Positions 1-11,436 of a stretch of DNA of 64,000 nt are shown here, piece by piece. The position numbers and the translations under genes were made by a program. The stretch is from Symsagittifera roscoffensis. Its lineage: Eukaryota > Xenacoelomorpha > Acoela > Convolutidae. The DNA lies in the NCBI RefSeq assembly GCF_963678635.1, contig NC_087065.1:3472001-3536000 (forward strand), in the 5' to 3' direction. Numbering within the stretch: position 1 is the stretch's first letter; every line of letters begins with the position of its first letter. The notes under the pieces were generated by a model. The model did no database searches. It had not been told where the DNA came from and worked only from the letters and a program-made list of their open reading frames with translations.

Positions 1-716
1 CAACCCTGCTTTCGAATGCAAGCTTGACACTTCGTGGAATTTATGGATCTAACTATGCGCATTGTTGCAGCGCATTCAATGCTCTCTTATTAGAATGAGT
101 TAGGTAAAAATTGAGCAAAGCAAAGAATCACGAGTACTCGGTTCTGAGGACAGTGTTCGAATCATGTAGAATCAGATATATCCCAACCGGTCACTGGAAA
201 TGACTTGAAAGGACTAGGTTTTGTAGGCGCAATTTAGGCTTGTCAGTGAAAAGTAGTAAGAGTGGAGAATAGTATTTTTTTTAGTTCTGATTGAAATCTA
301 ATAAAACTAAGAATTACCTTTCGAAAAAAAAATTGGGCGAAGTTTTTGAAGAGATGAAATTAATAGGCTTCATCTACAGGATTTCTTTATTTGGCATTTT
401 TATTGGCGTGAACAAAAACTAGTCTCAAAACTAGTGTTCTTCATTTAAATACAACTTTTAAATGCAACTTTAAATACGTAAGAAATAAATAATTTGTACC
501 TAGTTTGGAGTGCAAACGTTTCAGTAAAAAACGAAATCACGTTTGAGTAGTAAATTTTATATGTTTTTGACTACTAACCCCTTGTATGGTATCTAGTAAA
601 GAACTGAAAACCTTATAAAGAACTAAATGGAAGATGAATCAATGTTGCATTTTGTACCTTGTGACGAACTTTGTACTATAACAATAGGGCTGAGTGGTAA
701 TTATTAAGTCTTTAAT
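1..716. other. Noncoding AT-rich stretch
   Basis: No convincing exon, RNA gene or repeat boundary was seen here. The final eight bases (709-716, tctttaat) are one of the two near-identical flanks of the MITE that follows. Confidence 0.5.
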
Positions 717-1144
717 CAGGGGCGGATTTAGGGGGGGGGGGGGCGGACGCCTCCCCTCTCAGGGATTCGACCCCCTGCCGACCAAAAGGGTCCACCCTTT
801 GATACTTTTTCAGAAATCCATTTTTGGCCGACCGACCCTAAAATTTTTCTAAAGGCGCCTTCGGTGCCAATATATACTAACTTTGAGGGGGAGCGCGCGT
901 CAAAAAAAACGCGATTTTTTTGTCGAAATTTTTCAAAAAGTGCCAAAAAACGACTTTAATTACTGTTTTTTCAAAAATTTGCCTGCGGCGATGAAAATTT
1001 TGCCACAATAGGGGCAAAACAGTGCTTTGGGAGAGCTCGAAAAATCAATTTGGTCGACCTAAAAAAAAGGTCGTCAAAATTTTCGATTTTTTTTTTGAAA
1101 ATCCACCCCCCCCCCCCCTCGAGAAAATCCTAGATCCGCCCTTG
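717..1144 (-). mobile_element. hAT-like MITE (family A), inverted orientation
   Basis: Non-autonomous element with short terminal inverted repeats of the form CAGGGGCGGAT(C/T)TAGG. The left end is CAGGGGCGGATTTAGG followed by a long G-run; the right end is a C-run, then GAAAATCCTAGATCCGCCCTTG. The flanks are tctttaat (709-716) and tttttaat (1145-1152), 7 of 8 matching, which fits the 8-bp target duplication of hAT transposons. The short open frames inside it are repeat sequence, not genes. The orientation is opposite to the copies at 24840 and 54580. Confidence 0.8.
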
Positions 1145-3637
1145 TTTTTAATACTTCATTTTCGTAGGAAAAAAATTCGAGATCGAAATACTTTGCTGGT
1201 TCTTACCACTGTAAAATAGATTTTTTTTCAACACACTGATGTTGATGATGTTGAGCTAAACTTGATTGGTGGTGAAATATGACAGCCAATGATAAACATA
1301 GGGGCAAACGAAATTTAATTATTAAGTTATTTAAGAAATTCATTTTGAAAGCTTATGTTTACAGGAAAACATTAATTGTGAAAAATCAATTTTGAGTTAA
1401 AGTGGCCTATTTTGCGTTAAAGTTTTGAAAATCTGCAACCCACTAGTTTTAGATACATGATTATTTTTGTTTGTGAAAACGTACAAGTTGAAAAAACTCT
1501 AGACAATAATTGAACGTAGCGACTTTACGATAGTGCATTTATATCATATTTAACCATTTTTTCACCCTGAAGACCTAAATCAGGTTGTGATGTAGTGGTA
1601 ATTGATTTTGCATCACATCACACGAGAAACAACCCTTTTATTGGATGGGGTTAAAAGTTTGAAAATCCTAACTTTCTGAAAATCCGAAATCTTTTTTTAC
1701 TCATCTTTTATATATGTTTTATTGACTGCTCGTCATAAAATTTCAATTAGAAAACTTAGGCAAAAGAAAAGACTGGCTAATGTCTGATGATTTTCCATTC
1801 GGAAGCTGTATGAATAGTTGATTCCGTTAAAGTTTCTTGTTCAATGAAAATGATAACTCGAATGGTCATGATCATAAAATTCTACAGTTTGATTTAGAGA
1901 AATTCAAAGATATAAATATATCACTAATGAAGTCCTTAGAAAAAATCCAATTGCACAGTTTTCATATTTGGAAATTGTGTGATGAACAATTTTTACGCGA
2001 CCGTTACATTTCAAAACTGATTTAAGTCAAATTAAGTCAAACTCGAAGGCCAGTCAATAAACAGAATGGTCTAAGAGCAGAATGGGACCAAGAGAAGGAA
2101 AACAGAAAAATAATAGCATGTTAAGCTAATCGGTAAATTAAATATAAGATTCATAAATATCACCAAAAAAACGAATATTTTACGCAATATTTGAGTAACT
2201 TAATCAAAAATTTGTTTTGAAATGTCAATTAAAAAATTTAATGAAATGATTCAATTCATGCATAATTCATGCCTTTAGGGTACTCTTTCGAATTGATTTT
2301 GAACTAGCATCGGCTTCAAAACAAAGCTTTTTGAGATGACAGATAATTGCAAGCAATTTCGTAACCAAACAAAAAACAAACAGTTGCTCCACACAGAAAG
2401 AAAATCATATTAGCAAGTGTTTTGCATAGGTGGGAACACTTATTTGTTTTTATATCTTAGGATAAATTTGAATATGTCCTAGAACCATATTACGAATTTG
2501 AATAACCGAAAAATTTCAAAATAGTAATTTTCTTCCAAAAGTTTTACTTTGAGTTGTGAATTAATATATCCTGGGTTCTAGTGTTTTAATCCTGGGTTCT
2601 AGTGTTTAAGGGCAAACAAAAAAAGTGAGCAAAAACTGAAACTAGTAAAACATTTTTTTAAATAAAAAATTGCTTTTCATAAAACTCGATTACGAAAGGA
2701 AAAAGGCTATTTAGAAAACTACACTAAAGAAAAAAGTGCAAAACACGGATTTTCTTCTTGATGAGTTTGGTCTATTGAAATGTATGAAACGAGCGAAATT
2801 TTGTTTATTAAAATTAGTCGATTGAAAAATTTTGTCTAGCAACCCTGGGTTGAGTCCCACCGTTAATTGTCGCTTTTTCTGTTGATCAATATTTTTCAGC
2901 GCGGATTCATTTATAATTCAAAGTTTTTTGTATGGCTAAACCTGCGGTATTTCAGAGCTATTTCATTAATGATTCCGTTAAAATCAGCGCTAAAACTTAA
3001 GAAATTTTAAATCATTCTATTAGCTGTCATATAAGAGTCTTAGTCGATAAGCCTTTTAACACGAATTTATTCATGGCGAACAGTTAAAATACATGATTCC
3101 AATGGCGGTGATTGCGGGAGTGAACCACGTTAGATTTCCATTTATCCTCATTTTGATAGGTTTTTCATCGCTGTTTCATGGCTGAAGATTAGCCAAAATA
3201 CTATCAAGAAAGTTTGCCATTTCGGCAATGAACATCGATATTTCATTCATGGCGAATTTTCCACCTTTTTTATTGCTAATTTCCAATGTGAGCTCAACCC
3301 GGGACCAACAAGTTTGGTAACCGAAAACCTTAAATGAAGAATACAAAAAAAACTTACAAATTTTTATCAGTGGTACAGGTTATGTTCAAGTTTTGCAATT
3401 GTTGTAGAATATTACTGATTAAGGTTAAGTAAAAATATTTTAAAGGATAACTTTATAAAATCAACTGTTACACTTTAAAATTGATGCACATTTGCGGTGA
3501 CGTGGGAAGGAAAAAGAGCCAAAGTTTTCTTTTTTGATCCGATCAGCTGAAAGCGAACCATTTTAGCCCTGTTGTAACCAGAGTTGGAACCGGGTCCAGG
3601 TTTTTTACAGGCCGGGCTGGGGCCCCATTTTTAGGAG
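1145..3637. other. Noncoding stretch upstream of the LTR element
   Basis: AT-rich and without a recognisable gene. A 62-codon open frame at 1837-2025 (+) starts at TTG, matches nothing I recognise and has no clear splice context, so I do not call it. At 3579-3590 the sequence cagagttggaac is an inverted match to 10650-10661, and marks the end of an older element into which the LTR retrotransposon appears to be inserted. Confidence 0.45.
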
Positions 3638-3900
3638 TGTCGTATGGAGTGAGCGCCTCCCCTTATGAAAGTGCATTTGAGTTGTTGTGTTGATCCTAGA
3701 GGTCAAAGTGTAAGTTGTTAGAATGAATGAGCTTGGTGTGGTTGATGTCATGGTCGGTACCGTGTTAATGATTTGATGTGTATGAATAAATCAATCTCGA
3801 GATATCTGGTGAAAGATACAGATATCCTAACGTTCTTCATTAAATTCAATTTTTATACAATTGGTTTTACAAACTAAGAGTCTGTCGGTTGTTATTCCCA
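3638..3900 (+). repeat. 5' LTR
   Basis: It starts with TG and ends with CA, directly before the primer-binding site. It is collinear with the 3' LTR; shared blocks include cctccccttatgaaagtgc and gagtctgtcggttgttatt. An AATAAA at 3785-3790 is a candidate polyadenylation signal. LTR length is 263 bp. Confidence 0.85.
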
Positions 3901-3915
3901 TGGCGCAGCCTGCAG
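3901..3915 (+). promoter_or_regulatory. Primer-binding site
   Basis: The sequence tggcgcagcctgcag begins at the base after the CA end of the 5' LTR. TGG pairs with the CCA end of a primer tRNA. I did not assign the tRNA. Confidence 0.6.
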
Positions 3916-5060
3916 TTTCAGTCGGCGAGGACCGAACTGATCTTATAGGGGTACCAGCGTTCTTGCCTAAACCAACAACGGAATCTTTATTCCCATGGGA
4001 GTCGTGGACTGAACAATTTTTCTTAGCCGTAAATCTAAGAGAACACTGTAACGCTTACATTTTACTGAGTGGTCCAGTAGAAGTTTTGGACGATCCCCTC
4101 CCCGACCAGAAAGAAAAGGAGAAGCAGAAAACCAAACCGATGAAGCTAACCGCATCGCAAGAGACCAAGCCGAAATCCGCAAAACAAATAAAATCAACGA
4201 CGAAAGAAGGAAGAATGGACCAAAAATCGGCCCAAACGTATTCTTCCACAAGGCGGACCAAAGGCGACTATTCTTTTCTTTGGGAACAGAAGGCAAGAGA
4301 AGGTTCCTATAAAGCCAAGCAACGACCAACTTCCGCGAGTTCTACAATCGTTACGAGACACTTTTCAAAAGAGATAAAACTACATAATCGAAAGAATAAA
4401 TCTCTACAACACCCAACAATTAGATCGCGAAAGTCTGGAGAGTTGATAATAAAAGAGGAGAGTTCACTTTTCAAAAGTCTGGAGAGTTCACTTTTCAAAA
4501 GAGATAAAAACTACATAATCGAAAGAATAAATCTCTACAACACCCAACAATTAGATCGCGAAAGTCTGGAGGCAATTGATAATAAAAAGAAGCTGTCCGT
4601 GACATTTTCATCGCCAAGATGAAATTCAAAAATATCCAACGCGATTTTTGCATCAGACCGAGTATTTCTCCAGAAGAAACCCTTAAATCAGCTCTTCTTC
4701 AAGAGAAAGGATACGTCACGCCCTCCACACTGCAACACCAGATGGGTTTCTCAGGACGGGTAATTCAAACACCAACTCCGGTCAGAACTATCCGAAATCT
4801 TTAAAACAAACAAGAAACAACCCAATCAGTTCAGCGAAAGAACAATATTCAGAACAGAAATAATCAATCGCAAAACTCCAGAGGTAAATTCAACAACCGG
4901 CCAAACCAAAACCAACAAAGAGAAAGCAAACCATGTTATTTTTGTGGGAAGGAATTCTCCCCCAACCACAAACTTTCATGTCCAGCAAAGAACATGACGA
5001 GTAAGAACTGTAACAAAAGGGCCATTTCGCCAAATGCTGCAATTCCAGGAGCAATGTAGG
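3902..5060 (+). pseudogene. gag remnant (capsid/nucleocapsid-like)
   Basis: The first open stretch runs to 4622 and begins with a gag-like segment rich in proline and tryptophan (PKPTTESLFPWESWTEQFF), then a lysine-rich region. At about 4930-5060 there is a zinc-knuckle region: CYFCGKEFSPNHKLSC is a first C-x2-C-type knuckle, and a second (HFAKCC in another frame) follows after a frameshift. This is the two-knuckle nucleocapsid arrangement common in Ty3/Gypsy gag. A 130-bp internal duplication at 4361-4590 disrupts the middle. Frame changes near 4370, 4620 and 5010 make it non-functional. Confidence 0.75.
4361..4590 (+). repeat. 130-bp tandem duplication within gag
   Basis: The segment from cttttcaaaagagataaaac at 4361 recurs at 4491, with offset 130. 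Both copies contain the run from ctacataatcg to the tctggag block. It is a local duplication that further breaks gag. Confidence 0.8.
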
Positions 5061-5243
5061 AGTAGTGGACGATGACTCAGAAATCACAGCAGAAGAGGGT
5101 TGCGTTTTTATCATTTCGGACACTGAGCCGGAATACTCAGTTCTGAACTTATCGCCAAGGGTCGTAACTACCCATCAGAACCCAAAACCCGAATATTCAG
5201 TCAAAAAACTTGAAAACATCAAATCCGCTACTGGGAAAACTAG

Positions 5244-5561
5244 ATGTATACAGATTACACTAAGAGTCAACAAAACTTGTTGACTCTTGTTGACACGGGT
5301 AGCCCAGCATCTTTTATTAATAAGAAAACCGCAGATATTTTGGTCAAATCGGGCGCTAACATTAATTTATTATCAACTTCGGAAATGCCCATCGATACTC
5401 ACTATGTAGATAACATAAGAAAAACAATCAATTTATTAGGCACCTCAATCGCAGACGTCTCCTCACTTGGTTGGCAGATCAATTTAACGAAGTTCCTGGT
5501 TGCTGAAAATCGCAGCAAATTTCTATTCGGTCTCGACCTACAAAGTGCCCCGGGTGTATAA
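5244..5561 (+). pseudogene. Retrotransposon aspartic protease domain
   Basis: The open segment contains LVDTGSPASFI, the D-[TS]-G active-site triad with typical flanks of retropepsins. About 75 residues later comes a hydrophobic stretch (FLFGLDLQS) resembling the conserved I-L-G-x-[DN] region. It lies between the gag zinc knuckle and reverse transcriptase, as expected. Its connection to neighbouring frames is broken, so it is a relic. Confidence 0.8.
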
Positions 5562-5689
5562 ACCAACCAATCAAGACCAATTCCCATCAACGAAATTTCA
5601 CCCCATCTACCAACTCAGACAGGTGGCGGAAATAGTTTACGGAGAAATTTAAAGATTAATTCACAAAACAGGGCAGATCAAAAAACCAC

Positions 5690-6910
5690 CGAGTGCACTT
5701 GGTATTTGAGGACCCTTTAGTCCCGATCCAAAAAAAAGGTCGTAGAGTACCAATACATATTCAAGATAAAGTAGGCACCGAAATTAGGAACATAATCAAA
5801 GAAGGAAAAATGTAAAACTGAATAAATGTACTAGCGATCATTTTGTAGCACCGGTGGTTATCACAGCTAAAACGGACGGCTCCATAAAACTAGCAATGGA
5901 CGCAAAACCAATGAACGCCCAGATATTCAGAAAACTATACAAAATGCCCAACCTTCTGAAACACTTTCATCAAGGCAGATATCCAGGGATAAGTTTGGTT
6001 TACATCTCTCGATTTAAAATACGCTTTTAGCCAACTTTTACTTAGTGATCTTGTCAGCAGTCACTGCTATTTTAGTATCGTATGCGGAGAATCAACAGGC
6101 ATCTATCGTTTGAAAACACGATTTTACGGCTTCACAGATATGCCCAAGGAATTTCAAAAGGCAATGGACAACACTCTTCACTCTTCAAAATAACAAAGGA
6201 ATAATTTGTTTTCTAGACGATATTCTAATTTTTTCGAAAGGATCGTTTGAAAACCACAATAAAAACGTGGAAAGCGTCTTTAATAAACTAGACAAGGAAG
6301 GCTTCGCCCTGAAATTATCAAAGTGTGAATTCTCTGTAAACAGAATATCGTGGTTAGGTTTTGACATTTGCGAAAACGGGTACGAACCAAAATTTTCAAA
6401 AATCCAAGCTGTTTTAGAGCTCAAACCACCCCACTCTCTAAAACAATTACGTTCCTATATGGAAGTCTTTAACCACCTACAGAAATTTCTATCAAACCTT
6501 CATATTCTGACCGAACAATTCAGACCATCGCTGAAATTGAGCAACAAACAAAAATTTGTATGGGGAACGGATCGACAGAAGGCCTTTGAAGATACAGTCA
6601 ACCTAATCTCAACATCACAAAATTGTACCAATACGACCAAAAGAGGATTTCCAGTGTGAAATGTGATGCTAGTCACACCGGACTAGAAGCAGCCTTAGAA
6701 CAGTAATTACCACATGGTTCCTGGGTCCCAATATCATTCTGATCTAGATTCTTAAATATCCAGGAAAAAAAATATAGTATTCTTGAGTTAGAATTACTTG
6801 CCATAGTATGGTCATGCGAAAATTTCAGGAACTATTTACTGGGGAACAGATTTGAGGTAGTAACCGACCCCAAAGCAATCATACCAGCGTTCCAGTCAAA
6901 CAGAGGTAAC
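5690..6910 (+). pseudogene. Reverse transcriptase and RNase H remnant
   Basis: Reverse transcriptase blocks are spread over several frames: an N-terminal part with DGSIKLAMDAKPMN (about 5875-5920), a YGFTDMPKEFQKAMD block (about 6125-6170), then FLDDILIFSK with the catalytic Asp pair at 6216-6221. The 3' part (KCEF, WLGFDICENG, then LKQLRSYMEVFNHLQKF) is the usual Gypsy thumb/connection. RNase H follows: CDASHTGLEAALEQ around 6660-6702 and YSILELELLAIVWSCENFR around 6775-6835. Stops at about 5815, 6030, 6190 and 6658 inactivate it. The FLDD form of the xxDD motif is normal for this group. Confidence 0.85.
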
Positions 6911-6970
6911 AAATCGAATTATTTCAGCCAGCAATTTTAGTTATTCAAGAAAGAACGCTCATTACAAACT

Positions 6971-7194
6971 CACCGCGAGAGGGCGCCATTAATTTCTTCA
7001 CAAACCTCAACCAATCAGAATTCAGGAAACTCAATTATGGATGCACACCGCGAGAGGGCGTCATTAATTTATGCACAGAATTGGGCCAATCACACTCGAG
7101 TAAACGTTATTACGATGCTCGCCGCGAGAGGGCGCGGTTAAATTATCCAAAAGCGAGAACCAATCAGATTTGAGATATCGTACTCATTGCTCTG
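6971..7194 (+). repeat. Three 75-bp tandem repeats with CTCF-like and CCAAT motifs
   Basis: Three copies start at 6971, 7046 and 7120 (periods 75 and 74). Each opens with c(a/g)ccgcgagagggcg followed by an AT-rich attaattt-like run, and each carries a CCAAT box exactly 40 bases in (7011, 7086, 7160). The cores are almost unchanged while the rest has diverged. They lie between RNase H and the pol linker of the LTR element. CCGCGAGAGGGCGC resembles the animal CTCF core (CCRSYAGRKGGCR) with one mismatch. Function is inferred only. Confidence 0.7.
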
Positions 7195-8030
7195 GCAGAT
7201 TTCTCGAGCATTCTATCACATTCTGTAACAAAACTCAGTTTTCTCCTGTATCTTTCTGCAAGATATCAAAATCATCTGTGCCATATTGTCAATGTAACTC
7301 GGTCATCAGTGGATCACCAACTCGTAAAAATCTTTCAATTTTAGATATTTGGAATGCTATGGATGATCCCATTATGGAGGAAAATTTCAGAAAGTTGTTG
7401 AACGAACTCGCGCCCCTAAACAGAATTCCAATTGGTCGCCCAAGATCGATCCGCAGACAGAAGGCAAAGAGACCAATGCTATCAAAGAGACCAATGCCAG
7501 AGAAGAATGCCATCAGGGGAAGCAGGCGACCTCCGGCGAACCAAATACGCCACTGTAATCTTAAATTTCCGAAAACAAAGAATGATCAGACCGAAACGAG
7601 CGACAAGACCAGTGAACCGAGTTTTAATCGGGCAAAGAATAGTCGCCAAGGACAAAAGATTCTGACAGGAATTCCAGACGCATACATCCTCAGCGAACTG
7701 ACGGATGAAGACGCAACTCTCAGATTGATGAAAATGGCGATAAAAAACAGGGATTACGAAGGCTTCGCCAGGATAGATCCCTACATCAAGACCTTTTGCA
7801 GCGGTGGTTGACGGCTGCATAATTATCGCGACAGAATCACGATACGGAGTTACCTCCAATGGGCAGTCCTTTCACGTTTACACCGTTTGCACGCAGGCCA
7901 AGAGGCGATGATGGACACGGCCTAGTATCTGTGGTGGCCGACGATCGACTGAGACATCGTCAATTTTTGCAAGAATGGCAGAGAATGTACAAAATTTGGT
8001 AAAAATTTAAAACCAACGAGTCTTTTCAAA
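7195..8030 (+). pseudogene. Pol linker and integrase zinc-binding region
   Basis: The open segment to 7811 ends with ATLRLMKMAIKNRDYEGFAR, which I read as the pol linker before integrase. After a frameshift near 7800 comes LHAGQEAMMDTA, a stop at about 7923, then YLWWPTID and CKNGRECTKFGKN (about 7926-7990). This is the HHCC integrase zinc-binding domain. One expected Cys of the C-x2-C pair is Gly here, and the in-frame stop confirms decay. The N-terminal part of the segment is basic (many RP and KRP) and not recognised. Confidence 0.7.
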
Positions 8031-8621
8031 ATGTACTATTCTCTACCTCTACTAAATGCTCCCAGTGAGGAACTCCAATTAGACTATGCCGGTCCACTAT
8101 CAGATGTTGTAGCTAATCAAATTTTTAATCTGGTAGCTATCGACCGTTATTTTAAATATCCGTCTGCAATGCTTACTAAAACGACCGGAGCAAATAAAAT
8201 TTTAAAACTCTGGAAGAACTACATTTTTACTCATTGTATTCCTAAAGCAATCAGAACGGACAATTATTCTGGTTTTAAAATTAAGACCGTTAACCAACTT
8301 TGCAAATCAAAAGGCATCAATCACATTTTCTGCTCGGTCGGAAATCACCGTGGATGTCGATTGGTAGAGCGTACTATTCAGACGATTAAAAGAAAATTGA
8401 GAAACTTACAGTTGGAAGATAATCCACCGGATATTCAAACGGCTCTTGTAATGATAATCGAAGATATCCAACTTACGCAAAATTCAGTAACAGGCAAAGT
8501 CCCGTTAGAAATACAGTTTGGCAGGAAACCAAATTCTGAGTTGTCTTTAGCGACCGACAATCTAAAATCTAAATTACATTTAGACGAGCACAATTTGGAA
8601 AGAGACCTCCTGACAGCCTAG
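8031..8621 (+). pseudogene. Integrase catalytic core, DD35E
   Basis: An uninterrupted segment of 196 codons has the rve-type catalytic triad. The first Asp is in LQLDYAGPL (residue 18 of the segment), the second in RTDNYSG (residue 77), and Glu is in RLVERTIQTIKRKL (residue 113). That places 35 residues between the second and third, the DD35E spacing of retroviral-type integrases. Integrase inserts the cDNA into host DNA. The segment is intact, but the rest of pol is broken. Confidence 0.85.
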
Positions 8622-9888
8622 GACAGAAGATAGTTGTGCGATAGCAGGCCTTGTGTCAAGGTAGTAAAGAAGGGCTACCAAAACAGAGATGTGCCTCCCA
8701 AATTTAAGCAGGATACTACTCAGATCGCAAACACACCCTACTAGTGTGGAACAGCTAGCAAAACCGGCGAATGAGTGGATGGTCTGGAAAAACAAATTGA
8801 CCCATGAAGAATGTTGCCGAGCTCTCCGCACTCTAACGGAGAGCAAGCAACTCCTAGCGGCTTACCTCAGGAGTATTTTAACAACTGAGACCCTGATCTT
8901 CAGACAAGACACCATGATACGCCACCAACCAGTGCCAAATGTAAACTAGAATCATTGCTTTTATCTAATCCGAATTTGGTTGAAGTATTCAGGAAAGTCG
9001 CAAATCGCAAGTCAGGGAAGCAACTATTTAAACATTACTGGGACAAAATTATCAAAATTACTCCTTCAACATATATTACGGCGGTAGGAAAAGTTATTAG
9101 GAAAAATGATATTTCATTAAGTCTAAATATTTCACAAGTTTTGGGTCGTCAAAGACCCAGCAAACCGGTAATGAGAAAAAAGGATGAAGAGACAAAGGAA
9201 GTTCTTATCGTCTTTTTCGTCGGACGAACTTCTGGTCCCTAAGGCTCAAGCGCAACAGAGGCAATTGACAGCTTTAACAAAACTGGCAGTACCGGCGGTT
9301 CCTGTAAAAGGAAAATTTCGGGCAATCGCTCCCAGCGCAAAAAGAACCAGCACCCCATTACAGACTGCCAGACCCCAAAGTCCGGTAGTGGATCTAACAA
9401 GATCGTCTTCGAGTTCAGGAGGCGTCATCAATACTCCTGTGGCGACTTCTTCTCCCGTCGATAAACCTTCTAGTTTAAAAGCCGACCCAATTTCTATCAA
9501 GATCGACAACAAGAGGTCCGATAAAACCAGGAGAATCATTATACAACCGGGGGCAGAACTTGTCTCAGATGCAGCTGGACTAATGCCGGTATCCTCAGAA
9601 GACGACCAGGTGACAGAATCTAACGTCACACCACAGTCCTGCCCACTGACTGTAGTAAAACAAGCCCCGCATTCCAGCCCCAACAAGTCGGCAGATACCC
9701 CGCAGAAGATAACTCCTGAAGCTACAGCAGATCAAGACGGGAACGAGTCATCTTCTTCGAGAACCTCAGGTCGCAGTAAAAGACAGACACAATTTTATGG
9801 CAGCCCATTGTCCATGCGGTCAAAGAAGTATCAGAAGCGTCAACGCCATTATTTTCCGGTGGTTAACGGTCCCAGTGTCGGCGGCTGA
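8622..9888 (+). pseudogene. Pol C-terminal tail of the LTR element
   Basis: Three successive open pieces in different frames (8689-8949, 8955-9242, 9184-9888) follow the integrase core. The last encodes a long Ser/Thr/Pro-rich tail of 234 codons ending in a basic stretch (SGRSKRQTQFYGSPLSMRSK), typical of Gypsy pol C-termini. The duplication breakpoint at 8717 lies within this region, and the tail recurs almost unchanged at 16930-18101. It is read as pol rather than a separate host gene because it runs up to the polypurine tract and 3' LTR. Confidence 0.65.
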
Positions 9889-10048
9889 GTTTTCTTCGTC
9901 TCCGTCCCCAAGAAGAAGAATGAAAGTCTTCAAAAAGAACAAAATACAACCTCAGAAGTCGGACGACTAGCTAAAACTAAAACATTTCAAACTTTTATCT
10001 ATACTCATTCTGGATTTGTTTATAATTTCTGTTGATCAGAAACTTTTT

Positions 10049-10063
10049 GAAAGGATGGAAGAG
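10049..10063 (+). promoter_or_regulatory. Polypurine tract
   Basis: The run gaaaggatggaagag is purine except for one T and sits directly before the TG of the 3' LTR, where plus-strand priming occurs in LTR elements. Confidence 0.65.
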
Positions 10064-10330
10064 TGGTACGGCGTAACTGCCTCCCCTTATGAAAGTGCAT
10101 TTGAGTTGTTTTGTTCATCCTAATGGTCAAAGTGTTAGTTGTTAGAATGAGTGAGCCTGGTGTTTTTGATGTCAAGGTCGATACTAGACGACGTGTTAAT
10201 GATCTGATGTGTATGAATAAATCACTCTCAAGTTAACTGGTGGAAGATACAGATATCCTAATGTTCTTTATTAAATTCATGTTTTATACAATTTGTTTTA
10301 CAAACGAAGAGTCTGTCGGTTGTTATTTCA
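10064..10330 (+). repeat. 3' LTR
   Basis: It begins with TG and ends with CA. Length is 267 bp, collinear with 3638-3900 but clearly diverged. An AATAAA is at 10216-10221. An almost identical copy at 18277-18543 belongs to the tandem duplication. Confidence 0.85.
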
Positions 10331-10670
10331 CAAGGAACAGCAACCGGGCCTTCAAAAAAGTTCACACATTTCACACATTTTAACAACTTTTAACACCTTT
10401 TTGAGTCCTCTTTTCTGATGCAAAAGTCAGCCGAGATGAACTGCTGGACCGGCTGCAGCAAATGGACTCATTAAATTTTGATTTTGGTAAAATTCTCATT
10501 CAAAATTGCTTTTTACATTCTGTTTAAAAAAATTCGCGTTTTCATTTAAAATGGGCCCGTGCATGGCCCGGACTTGAAAATTTTTGTTTTTCAACCAGGC
10601 CGGCCCAGATCAGACCCGTTCAGACCCAGTTCAGACCCGTTCAGACCCAGTTCCAACTCTAGGATACTTT

Positions 10671-11436
10671 GATAGAATTGTAAAAATTTGTGTTCGAGTC
10701 GAGATTTGAATCTTATACCATCTGATCTCGAAATCGCTGAGATCGCGCAGTGCAGCCAACGGCACTTCTCAAGTTCTACGATTTTTTACAATACAAAACG
10801 AAATAGTCGCTGTGAGAATAATTTACGGTTAGATGTTTTACATAGAATTTATTTTGAGTAGAAGTAAATATGGTGAAAACCTTCACACGATGAACATGGT
10901 TAAATTCAGTAAACGAAGTGATACCTTCAACCAGGGGTGGATCTAGAACTAATTTTGTCGGGGGGTGGGGGTGATAAACTTTTAAACCTCGATGTTTTTA
11001 AAAATTGCTTAATTTGAATTTGAGATCTCTAGAACAATACAAGGATCTACATAACAATCGCCCTCCCTTTGGCATCTACTTAATAATTGCCACCCCTTTT
11101 GTCTGATTGGTCGAATATGCGTTGTTTTAATGTACTTAACAATCGCCCCCCTGTCTTAAAAGGGGGGGGGGCAATTGTTAAATAGATCCCAATACAAAAC
11201 ACCTTTCGCTATACCGGCCCCTGCCTGGAATCAAATCATTTTCCGAGCTTATGACATAAGGATCAAAAGAGGCTTTTACTTATGTAATCTTTTAGCATGT
11301 TATGTTTGGTATGATGCTGAAATGTATGGTTCTTTATATGTGTACAGTGACATCACTTCAGATTGAGATATCATTCCGAAACACTTTAAAAACACTAGGC
11401 TTCCGGCAAACACTGTATCACGCAAGCGATAGTACA
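10671..11436. other. Noncoding stretch with G- and C-rich repeat remnants
   Basis: No gene seen. At 10942 a caggggtggatctaga start and a G-run resemble a degraded MITE end. At 11040-11165 the words aacaatcgcc and aataattgcc recur, and end in a 10-base G-run. The 8-bp flank atagtaca (11429-11436) is the target duplication of the next element. Confidence 0.4.

Larger units (their letters stand above)
3638..10330 (+). mobile_element. Degraded Ty3/Gypsy LTR retrotransposon
   Basis: A complete but inactive element in the order 5' LTR, primer-binding site, gag with zinc knuckle, aspartic protease, reverse transcriptase, RNase H, integrase zinc-binding region, DD35E integrase core, long pol tail, polypurine tract and 3' LTR. 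RNase H before integrase is the Ty3/Gypsy order. Many frameshifts and stops break gag and pol. The two LTRs differ at roughly one base in ten by eye, so the insertion is old. No matching 5-bp target duplication is visible (aggag on the left, caagg on the right). The 3' part from 8717 onward is repeated in the tandem copy at 16930. Confidence 0.9.
3579..10661. mobile_element. Remnant inverted-repeat element hosting the LTR insertion
   Basis: Left end 3579-3600 (agagttggaaccgggtc) and right end 10645-10661 are inverted repeats: 11 perfect bases, then one mismatch in the next six. Inside both, GGCC-rich sequence also matches in inverted form (3611-3627 against about 10590-10610). The LTR element 3638-10330 lies between them, so an older transposon with long terminal inverted repeats was probably split by it. 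No target duplication is visible, so the superfamily is unassigned. The right arm also holds short direct repeats of cagacccgtt, and one period of these is missing from the second duplication copy near 18830. Confidence 0.45.

Noticed and set aside
3967-4329. Antisense frames over gag
   Set aside because: Shadow frames of the plus-strand gag, without start or splice context.
9246-9686. 146-codon minus frame over the pol tail, repeated at 17459-17899
   Set aside because: Antisense of the Ser/Pro-rich pol tail; its conservation in both copies only reflects the duplication.
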